Shown: positions 36,276 to 47,677 of the stretch, in pieces
Position numbering within the stretch: the first letter of the stretch is position 1
Layout of the letters: every line of letters begins with the position of its first letter
Source of the DNA: Spongilla lacustris
Lineage: Eukaryota > Porifera > Demospongiae > Spongillida > Spongillidae
Length of the DNA: 64,000 nt
Assembly: GCA_949361645.1 (NCBI GenBank)
Contig: OX442432.1
Location: forward strand, 7,658,118 to 7,722,117
Reading direction: 5' to 3'
Translations under genes and position numbers: made by a program
The notes under the pieces: generated by a model
The model's database searches: none
The model's input: only the letters and a program-made list of their open reading frames with translations
Told to the model about the DNA's origin: nothing

Positions 36276-39200
36276 GAATGAACGTTTAAATTGCGTACGG
36301 AAGCCATACCTATAATGACGTGTACGAATCGATTAGTAACTCTGATAGAGAATACATCAGTACTAACATTGAACAATATAAGTGGCTTGTTCTGTTTTAC
36401 ATCAATGATTTACACCTTGATGGTCAGATAGTCAACTTTACCCATTGAGAATGTATGTGAGGGAACGTGCTTTTGATTTCCGTGCAGAAGCTAAGCCGAT
36501 GTTGGCATCTACGAATTGAATCGTAATGCTGATAGAGAACTATATCTTATTTGTAGAATTAGCTTGTTCTTTTTTACATTCGTGACTTACACCTGGATGA
36601 TCAGATAGTCAACTTTTACCATTGACAATGTATGGGACGGAATGTACTTTTCATTTCCGTGCTGAACCTAAACCAATGTTGGCATCTACGAATCGATTCA
36701 TAATGCAGATAGAGAATGTGTGAGTTGTATCTTTCAACCGTACATGTGGCTGGTTCTGATTTAGATCGGTGATTTACACCTTGATGGTCAGATAGACAAC
36801 TTTTCTAATAGAGTATGTATGGGAGGGAATGTACTTTTCATTTCCGTGCTGAAGCTAAACAGATGTTGGCATCTATGTATTGATTCGTAATGCTGATAGA
36901 TAGTGCATCAGTGCTATATTTTATCCATACAAGTAGCTTGTTCTGGTTTACATTCGTGATTTACACCTGGATGGTCAGATAGTCAACTTTTCCCATTTAG
37001 AATGTATGGGAGGGAATGTACTTTTCGTTTCGATGCTGAAGCTAAACCGATTTTGGCGTTTACCAATTAGTTCGTAATTCTGATAGAGAATGTGTGAGTT
37101 GTATCTTTCAACCATACAAGTGGCTTGTTCTGTTTTACGTCTGTGATTTACAACTTCATTGTCATATAATAGTCAACTTTTACCATTGTGAATGCATGGG
37201 AGGGAATGTACTTTTCATTTCCGTACTGGAGCTAAGCCGATACTGGCATCGACGAATTGATTCGTAATGCTGATTGAAAATGCATCAGAACTATATTCCA
37301 TCCATACAAGTAGCTTGTTCTTTTTTACATTCGTGATTTACACCTGGATGGTTAGATAGTCAAATTTTACCATTGAGAATGTATGGGAGGGAATGTACTC
37401 TTTAATTGCGTACGGAAGCCATACCTATTATGACATGCACAAATCGATTCGTAATTCCGATTGAGAATGCATCAGTACTAACTTTGAACGATACAAGTGG
37501 CTTGTTTTGTTTTACATTCGTGATTTACATCTTCATTGTGAAACAGTCAACTTTTCCCATTGAGAATGAATGGGAGGGAATGTACTTTTAAATTGTGTAT
37601 GGAAGCCATACCTATTATGACATGCACAAATCGATTCGAAATTCTTATAGAGATAGCATCAGTACTATATTTGAACTTACAAGTAGCTTGATCTGTTTTA
37701 CATTCATGATTTACACCTGGATGGTTAGATGGTCATCTTTTATATTGAGAATGTATGGTAGGGAATGTGCTTTTCATTTCCGTGCTGAAGCTAAGCCAAT
37801 GTTGGCATCTACGAATTCATTCGTAATGCTGATAGAGAATGCATTAGTACTATCATGGAACCATGTAAGTAGCTTTTTCTGATTCACATTCTTGATTTAC
37901 ACCTGGATGGTCAGATAGTCATCTTTTACAATTGAGAATGTATGGGAAGTAATGTACTTTTCACTTCCGTGCTGAAGCTAAACCAATGTTGGCATCTACG
38001 AATCGATTCGTAATGCAGATAGAGAATGTGTGAGTTGTATCTTTCAACCGTACAAGTGGCTGGTTCTGATTTACATTGGTGATTTACACCTTGATGGTCA
38101 GATGGACAACTTTTCCCATAGAGTATGTATGGGAGGGAATGTACTTTTCATTTCCGTGCTGAAGCTAAACAGATGTTGGCATCTACGTATTGATTCGTAA
38201 TGCTGATAGATAGTGCATCAGTGGTATATTTTATCCATACAAGTAGCTTGTTCTGGTTTACATTCGTGATTTACACCTGGATGGTCAGATAGTCAACTTT
38301 TTCCATTTAGAATGTATGGGAGGGAATGTACTTTTCGTTTCGATGCTGAAGCTAAACCGATATTGGTGTTTACCAATTAGTTCGTAATTCTGATAGAGAA
38401 TGTGTGAGTTGTATCTTTCAACCATACAAGTGGCTTGTTCTGTTTTACGTCTGTGATTTACAACTTCATTGTCATATAATAGTCAACTTTTACCATAGTG
38501 AATGCATGGGAGGGAATGTACTTTTCATTTCCGTACTGGAGCTAAGCCGATACTGGCATCGACGAATTGATTCGTAATGCTGATAGAAAATGCATCAGAA
38601 CTATATTCCATCCATATAAGTAGCTTGTTCTTTTTTACATTCGTGATTTACACCTGGATGGTCAGATAGTCAACTTTTACCATTGAGAATGTATGGGAGG
38701 GAATGTACTTTTCATTTCCGTGCTGAAACTAAACCGATATTGGCATTTACGAATCAATTCGTAATGCGGATAGAGAATGTGTGAGTTGTATCTTTCAACC
38801 ATACAAGTGGCTTGTTCTGTTTTACGACCGTGATTTACAACTTCATGGTCATATAGTCAACTTTTCCCATCGTAAATGTATGGGAGGGAATGTACTTTTC
38901 ATTTCCGTGCTGAAGCTAAAGCGATGTTGGCATCGATGAATTGATTCGTAATGCTGATAGAGAATGCAACAGTCCTATATTTTATCCACACAAGTAGCTT
39001 GTTCTCGTTTACATTCCTGATTTACACCTGGATGGTCAGATAGTCAACTTTTACCATTGAGAATGTATGGGAGGGAATGTACTCTTTAATTGCGTACGGA
39101 AGCCATACCTATTATGACATGCACAAATCGATTCGTAATTCCGATTGAGAATGCATCAGTACTAACTTTGAACCATACAAGTGGCTTGTTTTGTTTTACA

Positions 39201-40730
39201 TTCGTGATTTACATCTTCATTGTGAAACAGTCAACTTTTCCCATTGAGAATGATTGGGAGGGAATGTACTTTTAAATTGTGTATGGAAGCCATACCTATT
39301 ATGACATGCACAAATCGATTCGAAATTCTTATAGAGAGTGCATCAGTACTATATTTGAACTTACAAGTAGCTTGATCTGTTTTACATTCATGATTTACAC
39401 CTGGATGGTTAGATGGTCATCCTTTATATTGAGAATGTATGGTAGGGAATGTGCTTTTCATTTCCGTGCTGAAGCTAAGCCAATGTTGGCATCTACGAAT
39501 TCATTCGTAATGCTGATAGAAAATGCATTAGTACTATCATGGAACCATGTAAGTAGCTTGTTCTGATTTACATTCTTGATTTACACCTGGATGGTCAGAT
39601 AGTCATCTTTTACAATTGAGAATGTATGGGAAGTAATGTACTTTTCATTTCCGTGCTGTAGCTAAGCCGATGTTGGCATCTACGAATTGAATCGTAATGC
39701 TGATAGAGAATGACTCAGTGCTATATCTTATTTGTAGAATTAGCTTGTTCTTTTTTACATTCGTGACTTACACCTGGATGATCAGATAGTCAACTTTTAC
39801 CATTGACAATGTATGGGACGGAATGTACTTTTCACTTCCGTGCGGAAGCTAAACCAATGTTGGCATCTACGAATCGATTCGTAATGCAGATAGAGAATGT
39901 GTGATTTGAATCTTTCAACCGTACAAGTGGCTGGTTCTGATTTACATCGGTGATTTACACCTTGATGGTCAGATAGACAACTTTTCCCATAGAGTATGTA
40001 TGGGAGGGAATGTACTTTTCATTTCCGTGCTGAAGCTAAACAGATGTTGGCATCTACGTATTGATTCGTAATGCTGATAGATAGTGCATCAGTGCTATAT
40101 TTTATCCATACAAGTAGCTTGTTCTGGTTTACATTCGTGATTTACACCTGGATGGTCAGATAGTCAACTTTTCCCATTTAGAATGTATGGGAGGGAATGT
40201 ACTTTTAAATTGCGTACGGAAGCCATACCTACTATGACATGTACGAATCGATTCGTAATTCTGATAGAGAATGCATCAGTACTAGCTTTGAACCATTCAA
40301 GTGTATTGTTCTCTTTTACATCCGTGACTTACAACTTGATTGTCAGATAGCCATTGAGAATGTTTTGGAGGGAATGTACTTTTCTTTTCCGTGCTGAAGC
40401 TAAACCGATGTTGGCATCTACCAATCTATTCGTAATGCAGATAGAGAATGGCTTGTTCTGTTTTAAATCGGTGATTTACACCGTGATGGTTAGATAGTCA
40501 ACTTTTCCCATTATGAATGTATGGGAGGGAATGTATTTTTTAGTTGCGAACGGAAGACACGTATACCTATTATGACATGTACGAATCGAAACGTAATTCT
40601 AAGAGAGAATGCATCAGTACTAACTTTGAACCATGCAAGTGGCTTGTTCTGTTTTACATTCGTGATTTACATCTTCATGGTGAAACAGTCAAATATTCCC
40701 ATTCAGAATGAATGGGAGGGAATGCTGATG
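36249..40730 (+). repeat. 187-bp satellite, forward block
   Basis: About 24 monomers: first a copy of 26.35-27.49 kb, then the 1685-bp higher-order unit in this orientation, then (40200 onward) a copy of 6.6-7.2 kb. Confidence 0.93.
37391..40200 (+). repeat. Higher-order repeat, 1685-bp unit in forward orientation, about 1.7 copies
   Basis: Reverse complement of the 10.3-17 kb array. Landmarks at 37406 and 39090 are 1684 apart, and the segment from 37595 to 37975 carries the ATGGTAGGGAATGTGC variant found only at 10.3 and 16.5 kb. Confidence 0.9.
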
Positions 40731-40745
40731 CTTTGTCTATGAGAA
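40711..40745. other. Inversion junction type J2
   Basis: Same breakpoint as 7161-7200, next to the truncated element B fragment. Confidence 0.85.
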
Positions 40746-40805
40746 TTCCGAATCGATTCATCGATGCCAATTTTGGTTTAGTTTCAGCACAAAAATCAAA
40801 TGTAC
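40731..40805 (-). repeat. Satellite remnant, reverse
   Basis: Partial monomer between an orientation flip and the element B fragment. Confidence 0.82.
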
Positions 40806-40989
40806 ACAAGTAAATCAAAATCTTCTCCATCGAGAAAATGATTGGTGGGATGTAGGATTGCTGGTGCAAAAAGCAAGGAAACAAGGTACAGTATGTTAAA
40901 GTGAGGTTTGGTAGGATCCACAGTCCTGAATTTGCAAATGAAGAAGCCTATTTGCAAATTTAGGACTGTTATAGTTGTAGGATCCTACC
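40806..40989 (-). mobile_element. Element B fragment (palindromic end only)
   Basis: Keeps the outer palindrome arm, loop and the first part of the inner arm, up to GTAGGATCCTACC. It then joins directly to the Tc1/mariner-like fragment. About 860 bp of element B, including its hairpin end, are missing. Confidence 0.75.
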
Positions 40990-41211
40990 CGATGAACAAA
41001 TTGTTTTGGAGAGGTGTCACTAAATAATTAATTAACGAGCCTCAGAAGTAATGTGACCTATTTCTTTTTCAAGCTTATATGGCCCAGTGGTATAGGCTCA
41101 TATTTGTGCAATTAGATTTTAATAAAGTTGTAAGGCTACTGAGATACGCCATTCGAAAGTAAAAGATTATGAGAAAACATTATTTGTCCAACTACCATGT
41201 TCTCCACTGTA
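40987..41211. mobile_element. Truncated Tc1/mariner-like element fused to an element B fragment
   Basis: Only the terminal 225 bp of one arm remain, ending CCATGTTCTCCACTG-TA before satellite resumes. The inner side breaks at about 40987, where CGATGAACAAATTG joins the palindromic tail of element B through a 2-3 base overlap. This is a deletion or recombination scar between two unrelated elements. Confidence 0.75.
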
Positions 41212-44200
41212 GGTCCAGCACAGAAATGAAAAGTACATTCCCTCCCATTCATTCTCAATGGGAAAAGTTGACTATATGACCATCAAGTCGTAAATCACGG
41301 ATGTAAAACAGAACAACCCACTTGTACTTTTCAATGATAGTACTGATGCATTCTCAATCACCATTATGAATTGATTGTTAGATGCCAACATCGGTTTAGC
41401 TTCAGCACGGAAATGAAAAGTACGTTCCCTCCCATACATTATCAATGGGAAAAGTTGACTGTTTCACTGTCAAGTTGTAATTCACGGATGTAAAAGAGAA
41501 CAATACTCTTGTATGGTTCAAAGCTAGTACTGATGCATACTCTATCAGAATTACGAATCGATTTGTGCATGTCATAATAGGTATGGCTTCCATACGCAAA
41601 TTAAAAGTACATTCCCTCCCATACATTCTTAATAGGAAAAGTTGACTATCTGACCATCCAGATGTAAATCACGAATGTAAAACAGAACAAGCTACTTGTA
41701 TGGATGAAATATAGTACTGATGCATTCTCTATCAGCATTACGAATCAATTCGTAGATGCCAACATCGCTTTAGCTTCAGCACGGAAATGAAACGTACATT
41801 CCCTCCCATACATTCTCAATGGGAAAAGTCGACTATCTGACCATTCAGGCGTAAATCACGAAAGTAAAACCTTACAAGCTACTTGTTTGGACTGAATATA
41901 GTACTGATGCATTCCCTATCAGCATTACGAATCAATTCGAAGATGCCAACATCGGTTCAGCTTCAGCACGGAAATGAAAAGTACATTCCCTCCCATACAT
42001 TCTCAATGGGAAAAGTTGACTGTTTCACCAAGAAGATGTAAATCACGAATGTAGAACAGAACAAGCCTCTTGTTTCGTTCAAAGTTAGTACTGATGCATT
42101 CTCTATCAAAATTACAAATCGATTTGTGCATGTCATAATAGGTATAGTTTCCGTACGCATTTTAAAAGAACATTCCCTCCCATACATTCTTAATGGGAAA
42201 AGTTGACTATCTGACCATCAAAGTGTAAATCACAGATGTAAAACAGAACAAGCCACTTGTATGGTTGAAAGATAGTACTGATGCATTGTCTATAAGAATT
42301 ACGAATCCATTCGTAGATGCGAATATCAGTTTAGCTTCAGCATGGAAATGAAAAGTACATTCCCTGCCATTCATTCTCAATGGGAAAAGTTGACTGTTTC
42401 ACCATGAAGATGTAATGTAAATCACGAATGTAAAACAGAACAAGCAACTTGAATGGTTCACTGTTAGTACTGATGCATTGTCTATCCGAAGTACGAATCG
42501 ATTCGTACATGTCATAATAGGTATGGCATCCATACGCAATTTAAAAGTACATTCCCTCCCATACATTCTTAATGGGAGAAGTTAACTATCTGACCATCAA
42601 GGTGTAAATCACCGATGTAAAACAGAACAAGCCACTTTTATGGTTGAAAAATACTATTCATACATTCTCTATCTGCATTACGAATCGATTCGTAAATGCC
42701 AACATCGGTTTAGCTTTAGAACGGAAATGAAAAGTACATTCCCTCCCATACATTCTCAACGGAAAAAGTTGACTATATGACCATCAAGTTGTAAATCACG
42801 AATGTAAAACAGAACAAGCCACTTCTTTGGTTGAAAGATAGTACTGATGCATCGTCTATGAGAATTAAGAATCGATTCGTAGATGCCAATATCGGTTTAG
42901 CTTCAGCTCGGAAATGAAAAGTACATTCCCTCCCATACATTCTCAATGGCAAAAGTTGACTTTCACCATGGAGGTGTAAATCACGAATGTAAAATAGTAC
43001 AAGCCACTTGTATTGTTCAAAGTTAGTACTGATGCATTCTCAATCAGAATTATGAATCGATTCGTAGATGCCAATATCGGCTTTTCTCCAGCACGGAAAT
43101 GAAAAGTACATTCCCTCCCATACATCTTCGATGGAAAAAGTTGACTATATGACCATCAAGTTGTAAATCACATATGTAAAACAGAACAAGCCATTTGTAT
43201 CGTTCAACAATAGTACTGATGCAATCTCCATCAGAATTACGAAGCGATTCGTACATGTCATGATATGTATGGCTTCTGTACGCAATACAAAAGTACATTC
43301 ACTCCCATACATTCTCAAGGGGAAGAGTTGACTATTTGACTATCAAGATGTAAATCACGGATGTAAAGCAGAACAAGCCACTTGTATGGTTCAAAGTTAC
43401 TACTGATACATTCTCGATCAGAGTTATGAATCGATTCGTAGATGCCATTATCGGTTTAGATTCAGCACTAAAATGAAAAGTACATTCCCTCCCATACATT
43501 CTCAATGGGAAAAGTTGACTATCTGACAATCAAGGTGTAAATTACGGATGTAAAACAGAACAAGCCACTATTATGGTTGAAAGATACTACTCATACATTC
43601 TCTATCTGCATTACGAATAGATTCGTAGATGCCAACATCGGTTTAGCTTCAGCACGGAAGTGAAAAGTACATTCCCTCCCAAACATTCTCAATGGCTATC
43701 TGACAATCAAGTTGTAAGTCACGGATGTAAAAGAGAACAATACACTTGAATGGTTCAAAGCTAGTACTGATGCATTCTCTATCAGAATTACGAATCGCTT
43801 CGTACATGTCATAGTAGGTATGGCTTCCGTACGCAATTTAAAAGTACATTCCCTCCCATACAGTCGTAATGGGAAAAGTTGACAATCTGACCATCCAGGT
43901 GTAAACCACGAATGTTAAACAGAACAAGCATCTTGTATGGTTGAAAGATAGTACTGATGCATTGTCTATGAGAATTACGAATCGATTCATCGATGCCAAT
44001 ATCGGTTTAGCTTCAGCACAAAAATCGATTCTTAGATGCCAATATCGGTTTAGCATCAGCACAAGAATAAAAAGGACATTCCCACCAATTCATTCTCAAT
44101 GAGAAAAGTTGACTGTTTCACCATGAAGATGTAAATCACGAATGTAAAACAGAACAAGCCACTTGTATGGCTCAAAGTTAGTACTGATGCATTCTCTATC

Positions 44201-45299
44201 AGAATTACGAATCGATTCGTTCAAGTCATATTAGGTATGGCATCCATACGCAATTAAAAGTACATTCCCTCCCATACATTCTCATTGGGAAAAGTTGACT
44301 ATCCGAACATCAAGTTGTAAGTCACGGCAAGCCACTTGTATGGTTGAAAGATGCTACTCATACATTCTATATCTGCATAACGAATCGATTGGTAGATGCC
44401 AACATCGCTTTAGCTTCAGCACGGAAATGAAAAGTACATTCCCTCCCACACATTCTCAATAGGAAAAGTTTAATATCTGACCATCCAGGTGTAAATCACG
44501 AATGTAAAACAGAACAAGCTACTTGTATGGATAAAATGTAGTACTGATGCATTCTCTATCAGCATTACGAATCAATTCTTAGATGCCAATATTGGCTTAG
44601 TTTTAGCACGGAAATGAAAAGCATACTCCCTCCCTTATATTCTTAATGGCAAAAGTTGACTATATCACCATCACGTTGTAAATCACAGATGTATAACAGA
44701 ACTAGCCACTTGTATGGTTGAAAGATATTACTGATCCATACATTCTCAATGGGAAAAGTTGACTATCTGACCATCAAGGTGTAAATCACCGATGTAAATC
44801 AGAACCAGCCACTTGCATGGTTGAAAGATACAACTCTCACATTCTCTATCCTCATTACGAATCGATTCGTAGATGCCAACATCGGTTTAGCATTCGCACA
44901 GAAAATGAAAAGTACATTCCCTCCCATACATTCTCAATGGGAAAAGTTGACTATCTGACCATACAGGTGTATATCACGAATGTAAGAAAGAACAAGCTAC
45001 TTGTATGGATCAAATATAGTGCTGATGCATTTTCTATCAGCATTACGAATCAATTCATCGATACCAGTATCGGCTTAGCTTCAGTACGGAAATGAAAAGT
45101 ACATTCCCTCCCATGCATTCACAATGGGAAAAGTTGACTATAAATCATCGATGTAAAGCAGAACAAGCCACTTATAATGCTCAAAGTTAGTACTGATGAA
45201 TTCTCTATCAGAGTTACTAATCGATTCGTACACGTCATTATAGGTATGGCTTCCGTGCGCAATTTAAAAGTTCATTCCCTCCCATGCATTCTTAATGGA
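41212..45299 (-). repeat. 187-bp satellite, reverse block
   Basis: About 22 monomers. 41212-41965 is a direct copy of 63102-63855 (offset about 21891). A deletion near 44737 joins two monomers out of phase (TATTACTGATCCATACATTC). Confidence 0.93.
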
Positions 45300-45335
45300 A
45301 AACAGTCAACTTTACCCGTTGAGAATGTATGGGAG
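45281..45335. other. Inversion junction type J1
   Basis: GCATTCTTAATGGAAAACAG then TCAACTTTACCCGTTGAGAA; its inverse is at 52821. Confidence 0.85.
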
Positions 45336-47677
45336 GGAACGTACTTTTGATTTCCGTGCTCAAGCTAAACCGATGTTGGCATCTACAAATTGAATCGTAA
45401 TGCTGATAGAGAATGACTCAGTACTATATCTTATCCGTAGAAGTAGCTTGTTCTTTTCTACATTCGTGACTTACACCTGGATGATGAGACAGTCAACTTT
45501 TACCATTGACAATGTATGGGACGGAATGTACTTTTCATTTCCGTGCTGAAGCTAAACCGATGTTGGCATCTACGAATTGATTCGTAATGCTGATAAGGAA
45601 TGTATCAGTGCTATATTTTATCCATACAAGTAGCTTGTTCTTTTTTACATTCGTGATATACATCTTAATGGTGAAACAGTCAACTTTTTCCATTGAGAAT
45701 GTATGGGAGGGAATGTACTTTTCATTTCCGTGCTGAAGCTAAACCGATGTTGGCATCGACGAATTGTTTCTTAACACTGATAGAAAATGCATCAGTACTA
45801 AAATGGATCCATGCAAGTAGCTTGTTCTTTATTTCATTCAAGATTTACACCTGGACGATCAGATAGTCAACTTTTCCCATTGAGAGTGAATGGGACGGAA
45901 TGTACTTTTCATTTCTGTGCTGAAGCTAAACCGATGTTGGCATCTACGAATTCATTCGTAATGCTGATAGAGAATGCATTAGTACTATCATTGAACCATA
46001 TAAGTAGCTTGTTCTGATTTACATTCGTGATTTACACCTGGACGGTCAGATAGACAACTTTTCCCATAGAGAATGTATGGGAGGGAATGTACTTTTCATT
46101 TCCGTGCTGAAGACATACCGATGTTGGTATCTACGAATGGATTCGTATTGCACATAGAGAATGTATGAGTAGTATCTTTGAACCATACAAGTGGCTTGCT
46201 CTGATTTAAATCGGCAATTTGCACCTGGATGGTCTGATAGTCAACTTTTGCCATTGAGAATGTATGGGTGGGAATGTAATTTTAAAATGCGTACGGAAGC
46301 CATACCTATTATGACATGCACAATTCGATTCGTAATTCTGATAAAGAATGCATCAGTACTATCTTTCAACCATACAAGCGACTAGTTCTGTTATGCATCT
46401 GTGATTTACTACGTGATGGTGATATAGTGAACTTTTGCCATTAAGAATATGTGGGAGGGAATATACTTTTCATTTCCGTGCTAAAACTAAGCCAATATTG
46501 GCATCTAGGAATTGATTCGTAATGCTGATAGAGAATGCATCAGTACTATACTTTATCCATACAAGTAGCTTGTTCTGTTTTACATTCGTGATTTACACCT
46601 AGATGGTCAGATATTAAACTTTTCCTATTGAGAATGTATGGGAAGGAATGTACATTTCATTTACGCGCTGAAGCAATAGCGATGTTGGCATCTACCAATC
46701 GATTGGTTATGCAGATATAGAATGTATGAGTAGTATCTTTCAACCATACAAGTGGCTTGTTCTTCTTTACATCCGTGACTTACAACTTGATGTTCGGATA
46801 GTCAACTTTACCCATTGAGAATGTATGGGAGGGAATGTACTTTTGAATTGCGTATGGATGCCATACCTATTATGACGTGTACGAATCGATTCGTAATTCT
46901 GATAGAGAATGCATCAGTACTAACTTTGAGCCACACAAGTGGCTTGTTCTGTTTTACATTCGTGATTTACATCTTCATGGTGAAACAGTCAACTTTTCTC
47001 CTTGAGAATGAATTGGAGGGAATGTACTTTTGATTTTTGTGCTGAAGCTAAACCTATACTGGCATCTATGAATCGATTCGTAATTCTCATAGACAATGCA
47101 TCAGTACTTTCTTTCAACCATACAAGATGTTTGTTCTGTTTAACATTCGTTGTTTACACCTGGATGGTCAGATTGTCACCATTTCCCATTACGAATGTAT
47201 GGGAAGGAATGTACTTTTAAATTGCGTACGGATGCCATACCTACTATGACAAATACGAATCGATTCGTAATTTTGATAGAGAATGCATCAGTACTAGCTT
47301 TGAACCATTCAAGTGTATTGTTCTCTTTTACATCCGTGACTTACAACTTGATGGTCAGATAGCCATTGATAATGTATGGGAGGGAATGTACTTTTCATTT
47401 CCGTGCTGAAGCTAATCCGATGTTGGCATCTAGGAATCAATTCATAATGCTGATAGAGAATGCATCACTGATATATTTAAACCATAAAAGACGCTTGTTC
47501 TGTTCTACACTCGTGATTTACACCTGGATGGTCAGATAGTCAACCTTTCCCATTAAGAATGTATGGGTGGGAATGTAATTTTAAATTGCGTACGGAAGAC
47601 ATACCTATTATGACATGCACAAATCGATTCGTAATTCTGATAAAGAATGCATCAGTAGTATCTTTCAACCATACAAG
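45300..47677 (+). repeat. 187-bp satellite, forward block left of the retroelement
   Basis: About 13 monomers, directly repeated at 55.5-58.18 kb (offset 10505 over 46.8-47.7 kb). Confidence 0.93.
47665..47677. repeat. Target-site duplication, left copy (13 bp)
   Basis: TCAACCATACAAG lies immediately outside the 3' end of the retroelement and is identical to the copy at 50853-50865. It is ordinary satellite sequence; the monomer continues leftward as TATCTT. Confidence 0.9.
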
